Of a stretch of DNA of 35,906 nt, positions 1 through 6,572 are shown piece by piece. The translations under genes and the position numbers were made by a program. Each line of letters starts with the position of its first letter. The stretch's first letter is position 1. Location: contig SVSJ01000025.1 in assembly GCA_015064355.1 (NCBI GenBank), forward strand, positions 1-35,906. The letters run 5' to 3'. Below the pieces are notes generated by a model that worked only from the letters and a program-made list of their open reading frames with translations, did no database searches and was not told the origin of the DNA. This DNA comes from Oscillospiraceae bacterium (GTDB lineage Bacteria; Bacillota; Clostridia; Oscillospirales; CAG-272).

Positions 1-68
1 ACCTGCTCTTGCGTTAATTCTTGTAATTTGCGAAGTTCCTTAAAAATATTAGAAAAACGATTGTCCAT
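1..68 (-). CDS. XRE-family HTH regulator, N-terminal fragment
   Basis: Only the first 22 codons lie in the window; the rest is cut off at the left edge. The reading begins MDNRFSNIFKELRKLQELTQ, with the pattern of the first helix of a Cro/C1-type (XRE) helix-turn-helix domain (LRKLQELTQEQ). The ATG at 68-66 is preceded by a good ribosome site (GGAGG read on the minus strand, about 75-79). A promoter with a palindrome lies just upstream. The family binds DNA and often represses its own promoter; the target here is unknown. Because so little is visible, only the fold is supported. Confidence 0.7.
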   Translation of the reverse strand, partial: MDNRFSNIFKELRKLQELTQEQ

Positions 69-93
69 AAATGACCTCCAGTAATTATTATCT

Positions 94-138
94 GAACCGG
101 TTCTGCTTATATTATAGCATAATTTTTATGAAAGTCCA
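94..138 (-). promoter_or_regulatory. Promoter and possible operator of the XRE regulator
   Basis: On the minus strand a TATAAT box (111-116) lies 16 bp from a TGGACT -35-like box (133-138). A perfect 10-bp palindrome, GAACCGGTTC (94-103), sits between the -10 box and the ribosome site, where an autorepressor could bind. A second palindrome, CAACTGTCAGTTG (162-174), lies upstream of the -35 box. The boxes and palindromes are visible; their regulatory role is inferred. Confidence 0.5.
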
Positions 139-191
139 GATACAATTATTTGGATTTATTTCAACTGTCAGTTGTACTAACAAATAAAAAT

Positions 192-231
192 AAAGCAGTA
201 CTTTGCATTTTTTATTGCAAAATACTGCTTT
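192..231. terminator. Long hairpin in a gene-free stretch, terminator-like
   Basis: A 16-bp inverted repeat (AAAGCAGTACTTTGCA paired with TGCAAAATACTGCTTT, one mismatch) has an A/T-rich loop. No gene ends immediately before it on the plus strand inside the window. It may insulate the divergent XRE and blaI promoters. Confidence 0.5.
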
Positions 232-240
232 ATCGCAGGC

Positions 241-264
241 ACCCCAACGGGGTCTTTTTGTTTT
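241..264 (+). terminator. Rho-independent terminator-like stem
   Basis: A short stem ACCCC-AAC-GGGGT is followed by TTTTTGTTTT. It is close to the preceding hairpin. No open gene precedes it on the plus strand, so it could be a leftover of a deleted gene. Confidence 0.5.
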
Positions 265-280
265 AGATAATAGGTAATAC

Positions 281-345
281 ATAAGAGATAAAAGATATTG
301 GTTTAAACCCAACATAACAGGAGGATAATATCCTCTCCTACGGAA
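281..345. repeat. Fragment of the dispersed AT-rich/palindrome repeat
   Basis: The stretch combines GAGATAAAAGATATTGG with the palindrome GGAGGATAATATCCTC (about 321-337), in the same order as in the two 132-bp repeats at 9769 and 10101 but with the middle missing. It is one of about eight palindromes of this kind in the window. Confidence 0.55.
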
Positions 346-407
346 ATATTGTAAAGTAGGATTTGAGGGGGCTACAAAAAATTTTCAAAAAAATTTCCCA
401 AACCCTA

Positions 408-459
408 TTGACAAACCGGTCTACATGTTGTAGAATGTAATTGGTCTACAACATGTAGA
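408..459 (+). promoter_or_regulatory. blaI promoter with two mirror-image BlaI-type operators
   Basis: A strong promoter is visible: TTGACA (408-413), 17 bp, TAGAAT (431-436). Two dyads overlap or follow it: TCTACATGTTGTAGA (420-434) and TCTACAACATGTAGA (445-459). Each has TCTACA/TGTAGA arms, and the second is the exact reverse complement of the first. They lie 25 bp apart centre to centre. The BlaI/MecI family binds TACA-N-TGTA dyads, so binding should block the -10 box. This implies autorepression of the blaI-M56 operon. Confidence 0.85.
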
Positions 460-473
460 ATGGAGGATTACAA

Positions 474-836
474 ATGATCGACTATCAAATGGGGGCAATC
501 GAATCAAGATTTGCCGATATTATCTGGGGAAACGAGCCCATATCCTCGTCGGAGCTTGCCCGCCGCAGCGAAGAGGTGCTGAAATGGAAGAAATCCACTA
601 CCTACACTGTGCTCAAGCGCCTCTGCGACAAGGGCATATTCCAAAACAACGGCGGCGTTGTCGTTTCCGTAATCTCAAAAGAGGAATTCTACTCTGCAAA
701 AAGCCAGCAATTCGTGGAGGAGACCTTTGACGGATCCCTGCCCGCGTTCCTTGCCGCTTTCACCGCAAAGAAGAATCTGACCCCTGACGAGGTAGCGCAT
801 CTGAAACGGATCGTTGCAGAATACGAGGAGGACTAA
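474..836 (+). CDS. blaI: BlaI/MecI/CopY-family transcriptional repressor
   Basis: This 120-residue protein is the usual length for a BlaI/MecI repressor. The winged helix covers roughly residues 8-70, including SSSELARRSEE and the recognition-helix region KKSTTYTVLKRLCDKG, matching the family pattern (W-K.sTv.T.L.RL..KG). The C-terminal part (residues 75-120) should be the helical dimerisation arm that family proteases cleave near its start. The ATG follows a GGAGG at 462-466 with good spacing. It is the first gene of an operon with the M56 protease, which starts 3 bp after its stop. The mirror-image dyads upstream fit autorepression. Family knowledge predicts that protease activation inactivates the repressor. 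The regulon beyond its own operon is not visible; no beta-lactamase lies nearby. Confidence 0.9.
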   Translation: MIDYQMGAIESRFADIIWGNEPISSSELARRSEEVLKWKKSTTYTVLKRLCDKGIFQNNGGVVVSVISKEEFYSAKSQQFVEETFDGSLPAFLAAFTAKKNLTPDEVAHLKRIVAEYEED

Positions 837-839
837 CAA

Positions 840-3251
840 ATGGATTCTGTCTTTCTAAAATTAATTAATATGAGCGTGACGGCCACTTGGTTTGCCCTTG
901 CAGTCATCCTGCTTCGACTATTGCTCAAAAAAGCACCCCGGTGGATCACCGTTGCAATGTGGGCATTGGTTGGCGTGCGGCTCGTCTGCCCCATTTCCTT
1001 TGAAAGTATGCTCAGCCTTGTGCCGAGCGCAGAGACTGTGCCCGCGGACATTGTTTACGCTCAGACTCCCGAAATACACAGCGGCGTTTACATCATCAAT
1101 TCTGTGGTGAATCCTGTTATGTCCGAGTCATTTACTCCGACTCCGGGTGCAAGTGTTAACCCCATACAGATCTTCCTGTTTTTGGCGGAGATAATCTGGA
1201 TCGCAGGTATGATCGGCATGGTCATATACACCCTTGTGAGCTACCTGCTCCTTCACAGAAAGGTGCGAGAAGCCGTTCCATACAAAGATAACGTGTGGCT
1301 CTGCGACAGAATCTCATCTCCATTTATTTTAGGTATCATCCGTCCGCGGATCTACCTGCCTTCAGACATGGCAGAGGCTGATATGGAATACGTCCTCGCC
1401 CACGAAAGAGCCCACATCACCCGTCGGGATCACTGGTGGAAACCTCTGGGTTTTCTCCTCCTGACCGTGTACTGGTTCAATCCTGTTATGTGGATCGCGT
1501 ACATTCTGCTGTGCCGTGATATCGAGCTTGCCTGCGACGAAAAAGTGCTTACAAGTCTTGGCACCGAAATAAAAAAGCCATATTCCGACGCCCTTATTAA
1601 CTGCAGCGTTCCCAGACGTTCTATTGCCGCCTGCCCCCTTGCCTTTGGTGAGGTTGGGGTAAAGACCCGAATCAAGTCTGTGCTTGACTACAAAAAGCCC
1701 GCATTCTGGGTGATCGTTGTGGCACTGGTTTTGTGCGTAGCTTTGGCTGTGGGATTTTTGACCGATCCTGTGAAAAACCTCACCGACGAAAGGCTTGAAG
1801 CGTTTATTGACGTGCAGATCTACGACCATCACGAAACAACCCAATCCGGTGACAATTACCGCTGCATGGACTACACCATACTGGGTGAAGACAAGCGGGG
1901 CGACGAGATCACCGTTTATATGTGGGTGCTGTACGAGGAATACAGCCTTGGGCCGGATGGCGAGCTTATTAACGAAACAGGCGCACACACTATTACCGCT
2001 ATCACAGCGAAAGAGGTAGCGGACTACTACGAACTCGTGGAATACTGGACTCCCCGCGACGGCAACCTTTACGCAAAGGATATAATGGACAAGATTCCGC
2101 CGCGCCTCTGGGGTGAAGCAACCGATCCCCAGAGATACATCGGCAAGCAAAAGGCTAAAACCGAGGAAATGGCGCGGGAATATTTTGCGAGCCAGCCGGA
2201 TACACCGGAGACTGACGGATACTTAGAGTATGTTCCTCAGTATCTCAAAGACTTGCAGGAAAATTATCCCGAATACTTCGGTCTTGATACAACAAAGGGG
2301 CTTGAAGTGTACTGGTATCAGATGGCGGCGGGCAACTACAACTGGGTTGTTCTGCCCGGAAGAGATGAGGAATACACCTGGAAGGATATAGTAGATAAGA
2401 TTGCCACAACAACAGGGGAAATGCGTGCCATCGTTGATTCTTACGGACTGCCGCGGAACCAAGTATCGGTGAAACATTTGGGTGTGCCCCACTCCAGTTA
2501 TATTGTTCCGTATTCTCAGGAATATTACAGCGCAGTGGTAGGGATGTTCTGGAATACCGTTCCCATGATTGACACAAAATTGGTGGTTCCCACCTACGGT
2601 TCCCTGGTGTTTGACATTGACAAGGACGGCCTTGACGAAGTTGTAACCCTCGGTATGGGTCGAACGTCAGGTGTGTTCAGCTTCTCCATAAGCGCCTCTT
2701 ACAACGGCGAGCAGAAGTATACGGATAGTTATATCGCTCCATATTCTGCGCCGCAGTTCTATGTGCGGTCGGAGGACGAAGTGCGCTTGCTCCTCAAAGC
2801 TCAGGCAGAGAAAGGCAAGCCGGAGGTAACTGTACTCTATGAAATCAACGCAGTTAACGGGCACATTATGTTGACGCCGGAGGGAGGCGCGGAGGATCCG
2901 TTTAAGATAAGGAGTTTGCTCTGGCAGGCGGATCCGACGAAAATGCCGTTTAACGGTTACTATCAGGTTGACATTGATGATGACGGAGTTGGGGAGTTAG
3001 CTTGGATCGAATATGACTACAGTTCATCCATTTATTCGATAGTTGTCAGGGATGACGTCGAGCTTGAATATCGAAACACGTTTAATGCGAATTCTCGTTT
3101 CCCCAAAATGACCCTTTTTGACAAGTTGGGTGGTGGAACAAAAGTATGCCTCGAATTGACACCGCGTAATGCAGGAGACTCTCCGATATATTATGATATC
3201 AGCATTGAAGATGGAGAAATAGTGTTGACCGAAATCAATGTAACAGAGTAA
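840..3251 (+). CDS. M56-family (BlaR1-like) membrane metalloprotease antirepressor with large C-terminal extension
   Basis: An 803-residue protein follows the repressor after 3 bp. The N-terminal third is a multi-pass M56 peptidase: membrane segments near residues 12-30, 36-52, 110-138 and 202-224, the zinc motif HERAH at 188-192, then RDIELACDE near 226-234, which supplies the downstream acidic ligand. A last membrane segment lies near 287-308. Residues 310-803 should face outside. They do not show the penicillin-binding sensor motifs of BlaR1. Instead they contain two calcium-loop-like motifs, DIDKDGLDE (about 592) and DIDDDGVGE (about 707), as in FG-GAP/VCBS-type segments. The family role is to sense an outside signal and destroy the BlaI repressor. 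The signal here is unknown, and a beta-lactam is not supported. Confidence 0.85.
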   Translation: MDSVFLKLINMSVTATWFALAVILLRLLLKKAPRWITVAMWALVGVRLVCPISFESMLSLVPSAETVPADIVYAQTPEIHSGVYIINSVVNPVMSESFTPTPGASVNPIQIFLFLAEIIWIAGMIGMVIYTLVSYLLLHRKVREAVPYKDNVWLCDRISSPFILGIIRPRIYLPSDMAEADMEYVLAHERAHITRRDHWWKPLGFLLLTVYWFNPVMWIAYILLCRDIELACDEKVLTSLGTEIKKPYSDALINCSVPRRSIAACPLAFGEVGVKTRIKSVLDYKKPAFWVIVVALVLCVALAVGFLTDPVKNLTDERLEAFIDVQIYDHHETTQSGDNYRCMDYTILGEDKRGDEITVYMWVLYEEYSLGPDGELINETGAHTITAITAKEVADYYELVEYWTPRDGNLYAKDIMDKIPPRLWGEATDPQRYIGKQKAKTEEMAREYFASQPDTPETDGYLEYVPQYLKDLQENYPEYFGLDTTKGLEVYWYQMAAGNYNWVVLPGRDEEYTWKDIVDKIATTTGEMRAIVDSYGLPRNQVSVKHLGVPHSSYIVPYSQEYYSAVVGMFWNTVPMIDTKLVVPTYGSLVFDIDKDGLDEVVTLGMGRTSGVFSFSISASYNGEQKYTDSYIAPYSAPQFYVRSEDEVRLLLKAQAEKGKPEVTVLYEINAVNGHIMLTPEGGAEDPFKIRSLLWQADPTKMPFNGYYQVDIDDDGVGELAWIEYDYSSSIYSIVVRDDVELEYRNTFNANSRFPKMTLFDKLGGGTKVCLELTPRNAGDSPIYYDISIEDGEIVLTEINVTE

Positions 3252-3263
3252 TCAGGAAAAACA

Positions 3264-3287
3264 GCGGGGGTTATCTCCCGCCTTTTT
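3264..3287 (+). terminator. Terminator of the blaI-M56 operon
   Basis: A GCGGG / CCCGC stem (3264-3268 with 3277-3281) is followed by a T-run, 12 bp after the M56 stop codon. Confidence 0.8.
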
Positions 3288-3325
3288 CGTTTAATTTAAC
3301 CCGCACGTTACAAAATATTCGCAGG

Positions 3326-3611
3326 GGAGGATATCATCCTCGGTTCGTTCAGTTTTTATGCACTACGCGTGGGGCGCCCCAGGAGGTTCGTGCCACCCCC
3401 TGGGGAAACCCGGCACTCAAGGAGGGAGGCTTGCGCTGATTCTCCCTCCTTAAGAATCCTCCCTCTTAACACTACGTGCGCAGCAGATTCGCAAGGATGC
3501 TGTCCGTGGCTTCACCAATTTAGTGAGGCTAAGTTGTTTGTTGGGTTTCGAATTAACACGGATAATTAAACCTTTGGTTTAGTTTTTCTGGATTTTGAAT
3601 AGCAAATCCCC
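3326..3611 (+). repeat. Structured ~280-bp repeat, copy A
   Basis: This is a non-coding element sharing sequence and hairpin order with copies B (5158), C (6131, partial), D (6573) and E (6341, inverted). In order it has a GGAGGATATCATCCTC palindrome, hairpin 1 (3377-3386 with 3396-3405, CCCCAGGAGG/CCCCCTGGGG), hairpin 2 (3416-3428 with 3442-3454), a conserved stretch with CTGTCCGTGGCTTCACCAATTT, and an end hairpin AAACC-TTT-GGTTT (3568-3580) followed by AGTTTTTCT. Stem sequences differ between copies while pairing is kept. It could be a structured RNA or a non-autonomous mobile repeat. Any small reading frame through it appears spurious. Confidence 0.75.
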
Positions 3612-3621
3612 CAAAAACCGT

Positions 3622-3722
3622 AGTGGAGGATACCATCCTCCCTGTGTGTTGGGGTTGTTAACGGAATCCCCCCCTTTAGCAAGGGAGGCGTGACTCAAAC
3701 CAATATCTTTTATCTATTATCT
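3622..3722. repeat. Palindrome plus inverted fragment of the second repeat family
   Basis: GGAGGATACCATCCTCC (about 3624-3640) is another member of the palindrome family. GGAATCCCCCC.. ending CTTTAGCAAGGGAGGC (3663-3689) recurs near 22231-22282. CCAATATCTTTTATCTATTATC (about 3699-3720) is the reverse complement of the AT-rich head of the 132-bp repeats near 9769. Confidence 0.55.
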
Positions 3723-3732
3723 AAAACAAAAA

Positions 3733-3750
3733 AGAGACCCTGCGGTCTCT
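3733..3750 (-). terminator. Bidirectional terminator after the esterase
   Basis: A stem AGAGACC / GGTCTCT (3733-3739 with 3744-3750) is flanked by an A-run on the left, which is the T-run for the minus-strand esterase, and TTTT on the right. Confidence 0.8.
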
Positions 3751-3762
3751 TTTGCGTATGTT

Positions 3763-4623
3763 TTATTTTTTCTTTTTCTTGCCGGCTTTGAGGGCAATGA
3801 GAACAGATGCAACAGCTCCTGCGATACCACCGATTGCGGCAAGCTTTTTGATCTTTCCGCTCTTTTCCGCCTTCAGTCTGCGCTCCTTGCGTGACTGGGC
3901 GAACAGCCACTCAAGATTACTCATATCGGAATACACGTGATCCCAGATACCGTGCTGCCAACCGTCAAGCTCGGTGTAGTCGATAAGCTGGCCGCCTTCC
4001 TTTTTGATCGAAGCAAACATACGGCGTGTGCCGCGAACAGGAACAGCAGGGTCGTCGGAGCCGTGGAACGTGCGGATCGGGATTCTTGTGAGAAGCTTTG
4101 CGTAAGCCACGTCACCGCCGCCGCAAACAGGCATACCTGCCGCGAATCTTGCACCATGACGGGAGAGCATATCCCACGTACCGTAACCGCCCATGGAGAT
4201 ACCTGTAATATACACTCTGTCTGAATCTACATTGTACTGCTCCATGCACTCGTCAAGAACCATACACAAGGTTTCAAGCTGTACAGATTCGGGAGTGTCA
4301 GCGATGGAATAGTTTACGTTTTCCCACGGGGTGAGAACCCACTGGCTGTTTTCAGGGCACTGGGGCGCGATCACGATAGAATCGTAAACGGGAGATGCGG
4401 GATCGTTAAACATATTCTGGATAGCAACGGTAAGCTGAAGCTCGTTGTCGTCTCCTCTTTCCCCTGCTCCGTGGAGGAACACCATAAGGGGGTACGCCTC
4501 GCCGCAGTCATAGTTCTTGGGAACGTAAATGCAGTACTTGAGGGTGTATCCGTTGTTGGTGAATTCCCTCTTCTCGAAAATATCTTTTACATTATAAACT
4601 GTATTGCGTTCTACTTTAAGCAT
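3763..4623 (-). CDS. Alpha/beta-hydrolase esterase (PHB-depolymerase/prolyl-oligopeptidase-like) with C-terminal membrane tail
   Basis: This 286-residue serine hydrolase has an oxyanion-region motif FLHGAGERGD (residues 49-58) and nucleophile elbow GISMGG with Ser143. The probable acid is Asp190 or Asp191 (FHGSDDPAVPV), with His224 (DGWQHG) completing the triad. The layout matches bacterial feruloyl/PHB-depolymerase-like esterases. Residues 256-281 form a hydrophobic helix ending in five lysines, with a basic run before it. The enzyme is therefore probably tail-anchored, with its catalytic domain in the cytosol. No signal peptide is seen. The ATG has a GGAGG site, and a promoter with 17-bp spacing lies upstream. 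It stands alone between terminators. The substrate is unknown; an acyl or carbohydrate ester is plausible. Confidence 0.8.
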   Translation of the reverse strand: MLKVERNTVYNVKDIFEKREFTNNGYTLKYCIYVPKNYDCGEAYPLMVFLHGAGERGDDNELQLTVAIQNMFNDPASPVYDSIVIAPQCPENSQWVLTPWENVNYSIADTPESVQLETLCMVLDECMEQYNVDSDRVYITGISMGGYGTWDMLSRHGARFAAGMPVCGGGDVAYAKLLTRIPIRTFHGSDDPAVPVRGTRRMFASIKKEGGQLIDYTELDGWQHGIWDHVYSDMSNLEWLFAQSRKERRLKAEKSGKIKKLAAIGGIAGAVASVLIALKAGKKKKK

Positions 4624-4651
4624 AATAGCCTCCGTGGGTTATTTTTTTCTC

Positions 4652-4680
4652 ATTATACCACAGGTGCGTATCAATTTCAA
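4652..4680 (-). promoter_or_regulatory. Promoter of the esterase gene
   Basis: Read on the minus strand, TTGAAA (4675-4680), 17 bp, TATAAT (4652-4657). The ATG is about 30 bp downstream. Confidence 0.8.
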
Positions 4681-4746
4681 CAACTGACCTGTGTTTTTCT
4701 GAAATTTTATTGCAAATGCAGTCGATAGAAAATCTCGTGAACCCTC

Positions 4747-4775
4747 TTGACTTAGGTGATGTGTTGTGATATAAT
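4747..4775 (+). promoter_or_regulatory. Promoter of tRNA-Met
   Basis: TTGACT (4747-4752), 17 bp, TATAAT (4770-4775), ending 10 bp before the tRNA. Confidence 0.85.
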
Positions 4776-4785
4776 CTTTTCGTTG

Positions 4786-4859
4786 GGGCCATTAGCTCAG
4801 TTGGTTAGAGCTCCCGGCTCATAACCGGTCGGTCCTAGGTTCGAGTCCTAGATGGCCCA
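4786..4859 (+). tRNA. tRNA-Met (CAT anticodon), elongator type
   Basis: A 74-nt cloverleaf with perfect acceptor pairing (GGGCCAT with ATGGCCC) and discriminator A. The D arm is GCTCAGTTGGTTAGAGC, the anticodon loop is CTCATAA, and the T arm is CTAGG-TTCGAGT-CCTAG. CCA is not encoded. A CAT anticodon could also belong to tRNA-Ile2 after lysidine modification; sequence alone does not settle this. It has its own promoter and terminator, and its last 21-22 bases recur at 4995. Confidence 0.93.
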
Positions 4860-4867
4860 TAAAAAAG

Positions 4868-4893
4868 GAATCACCTACGGGTGGTTCTTTTTT
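4868..4893 (+). terminator. Terminator after tRNA-Met
   Basis: Stem GAATCACC / GGTGGTTC (4868-4875 with 4880-4887) followed by six Ts. Confidence 0.88.
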
Positions 4894-4970
4894 ATGCCTA
4901 TTTAGATCGAGAAGCCAGATCCGAGACGTTATCTTTACTAAGGAATTTGCAATTTCTTTATACGACTCGC

Positions 4971-5017
4971 GAATTTGGCGAAGCCAACATTCATGGTTCG
5001 AGTCCTAGATGGCCCAT
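4971..5017 (+). repeat. Second copy of the tRNA-Met 3-prime end plus a small hairpin repeat
   Basis: Positions 4995-5017 repeat 4838-4860 exactly: 23 bases covering the T loop, T stem and acceptor 3-prime strand. Just before it, GAATTTGGCGAAGCCAACAT (with a TTGGC-GAA-GCCAA hairpin) occurs; this unit recurs near 5104-5126 and inverted near 6172-6194. A tRNA 3-prime end repeated downstream is the usual footprint of site-specific integration. The 135 bp in between hold no gene, so the insert may have been lost. Confidence 0.7.
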
Positions 5018-5025
5018 AATTCCGT

Positions 5026-5046
5026 AGGGGAGGATACCATCCTCCC
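5026..5046. repeat. GGAGGATACCATCCTCC palindrome
   Basis: One of the dispersed short palindromes, here preceded by TAGGG. The gene-free stretch from 5047 to 5157 holds only the GAATTTGGCGAAGCC repeat (about 5104-5126) besides this. Confidence 0.55.
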
Positions 5047-5157
5047 GCGTGTTGATGTTAAATGTGCTATTCGCACGGGGTAAAAAAATTGTAGGGGATG
5101 GCCGAATTTGGCGAAGCCAACATTCACTCGACGTCCCATTTTGTTTGTGTTTTATTT

Positions 5158-5435
5158 CACTACGCGTGGGGCGCAAAAAGCACTACGCGTGAGGCGCACA
5201 AGGATGCTCAAGCCGCACCCTTGTAAATCCCGGCTTTTAAGAGGGAAGACGAGCAAGCTCGATTCTCCCCTCTTAAAAATCTCCTCTCTTGGCACTACGT
5301 GCAGGTGATATTTGTTAGCTCACCTTCCGTGGCCGCACCAATTTAGTTTAACTGAACCGTTAATTGGGCTTCAAATTAACACAGGTAATTAAACCAGTGG
5401 TTTAGTTTTTCTGGATTTTGAATAGCAAATCCCCC
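5158..5435 (+). repeat. Structured ~280-bp repeat, copy B
   Basis: This has the same architecture as copy A but with different stems. Hairpin 1 is ACAAGGATGC / GCACCCTTGT (5198-5207 with 5215-5224). Hairpin 2 is TTTTAAGAGGG / CCCTCTTAAAA (5235-5245 with 5268-5278). Then come GCAC-TAC-GTGC (5292-5302), AGGTGA / TCACCT (5303-5308 with 5320-5325), GTTAATT / AATTAAC, and the end hairpin AAACC-AGT-GGTTT (5391-5403) with AGTTTTTCT. A GGAGGATACCATCC palindrome follows at about 5450. The element starts with a doubled CACTACGCGTG-GGCGC unit. Confidence 0.75.
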
Positions 5436-5495
5436 AAAAAACCGTAGGGGAGGATACCATCCTTCAGTTACGTTGGGCATTAACCGAACGGCGGA

Positions 5496-5519
5496 CTGTC
5501 GAGGACGCCAGTCCCTACG
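5496..5519. repeat. Short dispersed repeat GGACTGTCGAGGACGCCAGT
   Basis: A 20-bp imperfect palindrome (ACTG..CAGT ends) followed by CCCTAC. The same unit occurs at about 22601-22622. It lies just downstream of the DUF3784 gene. Confidence 0.6.
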
Positions 5520-5540
5520 AGTAATTGCATGTTTTGGAAT

Positions 5541-5849
5541 TTAGAATACTCCTTTATTGTACTTTTTTTGCACCGCAACAATGCAACCTATACCACCCAC
5601 CAAACCTATGATAAGTATAGCAACAGCAAGCATAAGCAAATTTTCAAACAGTCCTATAATGCCGCTAAGCAGCATTACAGTTGCGATAACAAGCATTGCC
5701 TTTCCAAAGGCTTTTCCGTAGGCTGATTTATTTGTGACTTTTGCTTGGTGGTAATCGTGAATCAAATCCGTTTTTCCCTTGTAAATTGCAATACCCAGTA
5801 CTGTAAACAGAACTGCAACCAGAAACAGAATAATAGAATATAACAACAA
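5541..5849 (-). CDS. Small membrane protein, DUF3784-like
   Basis: This 102-residue protein has three predicted membrane segments (about residues 3-20, 50-64 and 68-91) separated by a polar loop (KGKTDLIHDYHQAKVTNKSAYGKAFGKA). The layout, including the short charged loop after the first segment, resembles the DUF3784 family of Clostridia, whose function is not known. The likely start is a TTG at 5849-5847, because AAGGGGTG lies 7 bases upstream and no ATG fits. No signal for an operon partner is seen; a deformylase relic lies 30 bp upstream. It sits in a repeat-rich, gene-poor region. Confidence that it is a real gene is fairly good; the family call is moderate. Confidence 0.7.
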   Translation of the reverse strand: MLLYSIILFLVAVLFTVLGIAIYKGKTDLIHDYHQAKVTNKSAYGKAFGKAMLVIATVMLLSGIIGLFENLLMLAVAILIIGLVGGIGCIVAVQKKYNKGVF

Positions 5850-5880
5850 ATAAACACCCCTTTAAATTCTTATTTATCGG

Positions 5881-5976
5881 TTAGATCAGCACCCCATTGT
5901 AATGGTCGACTTCGTGCTGTATTATTTGTGCCGTCCATCCTTCGTAATTCTTGGTACGGGTCTGCATCTCCAACGT
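5881..5976 (-). pseudogene. def: Peptide deformylase C-terminal relic
   Basis: The last 30 or so codons before the stop at 5881 read like the end of peptide deformylase: EGWTAQIIQHEVDHYNGVLI carries the metal-binding HEVDH and the family-typical NGVLI end, preceded by a TLEMQTRTKN strand. Upstream the frame loses all resemblance to the enzyme: no GxGLAAxQ or EGCLS motif is present, and the frame runs into unrelated sequence near 5980. Deformylase removes the formyl group from nascent proteins and is normally 150-190 residues. This is therefore a decayed 3-prime fragment, not a working gene. Confidence 0.75.
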
Positions 5977-6130
5977 TTGATAAATAATTATACCACAGAA
6001 ACGGCTTAAACTCAATATGATTCTATGAACAAGGTAAAAAAGAAAAGGGGTATGCAAACCCTGAAAGATAAGTGTCATAGTATGCACCGCTTTTTGCACC
6101 GCTTTTCTATGGCATCCATATTATAAGCAT

Positions 6131-6307
6131 CTTCCGGGTGATATTTGTTAGCTCACCTTCCGTGGCATCACTGAATGTTGGCTTCGCCAAATTCGCGAGG
6201 TTCCTATGACAAGGAGGAACCTCGGCGTTCAAAACCGTTAATTGTGCTTTGAATTAACACGGATAATTAAACCAGTGGTTTAGTTTTTCTATATTTAGAA
6301 AAGCAAA
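6131..6307 (+). repeat. Structured repeat, copy C (3-prime part, with a replacement)
   Basis: GGTGATATTTGTTAGCTCACC (about 6137-6157) and the later block through AATTAACACGGATAATTAAACCA (6252-6274) match the 3-prime half of copies A, B and D, ending with the AAACC-AGT-GGTTT hairpin (6269-6281). Hairpins 1 and 2 are absent. The CACCAATTTAGTTT block is replaced by a segment with the inverted GAATTTGGCGAAGCC repeat and a new hairpin, GAGGTTCCT / AGGAACCTC (about 6197-6223). This looks like shuffling between repeat families. Confidence 0.65.
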
Positions 6308-6340
6308 TGTTTGAGAAAATATTTGTAACAAATCGAACCG

Positions 6341-6529
6341 AGGCGGGCTAGTTTTCACTATGCGTGAAGACTGTAAGCCACGGACAGCCGTACTAATAAG
6401 CTTCCACTCTCGTAGAAAATAGGAGGGATTCTTAAGGGAGGACAGGCTCTGACTCTCCTCCCTTAAGCGGCAGGTGATTCATAAGAGGCCTTGACGCGGA
6501 GGCCTCTTATGTGCCTTGCGCATAGCACG
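6341..6529 (-). repeat. Structured repeat, copy E (inverted, 5-prime part)
   Basis: On the minus strand this segment gives hairpin 1 (CATAAGAGGCCT / AGGCCTCTTATG, 6480-6491 with 6500-6511, perfect) then hairpin 2 (CTTAAGGGAGG / CCTCCCTTAAG, 6431-6441 with 6457-6467, perfect), then CTGTCCGTGGCTTACAG. Hairpin order, spacing and flanking words match copies A, B and D although the stems differ. The 3-prime half is missing. Confidence 0.7.
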
Positions 6530-6572
6530 GGTGGGATATATCATTTTGTGCGAACAAAAAGAATCCCACCCT
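6529..6572. repeat. Long hairpin next to copy E
   Basis: GGGTGGGAT / ATCCCACCC-type ends (about 6529-6538 with 6563-6571) enclose TTTTGT-GCGA-ACAAAA. No gene is adjacent; its role is unknown. Confidence 0.55.

Noticed and set aside
1362-2150. Long open frame on the strand opposite the M56 gene
   Set aside because: It lies wholly inside a convincing gene and its product shows no recognisable domain.
474-3251. Beta-lactam resistance module
   Set aside because: The BlaI-M56 pair alone does not show it: no beta-lactamase or PBP2a gene is near, and the sensor part lacks penicillin-binding motifs.
3369-3569. Small open frame through repeat copy A
   Set aside because: It runs through both hairpins, lacks a ribosome site and is broken in the other copies.
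5108-5308. Small open frame through repeat copy B
   Set aside because: Its product comes from the hairpin sequences only, has no conserved frame in copies A or D, and has no ribosome site.
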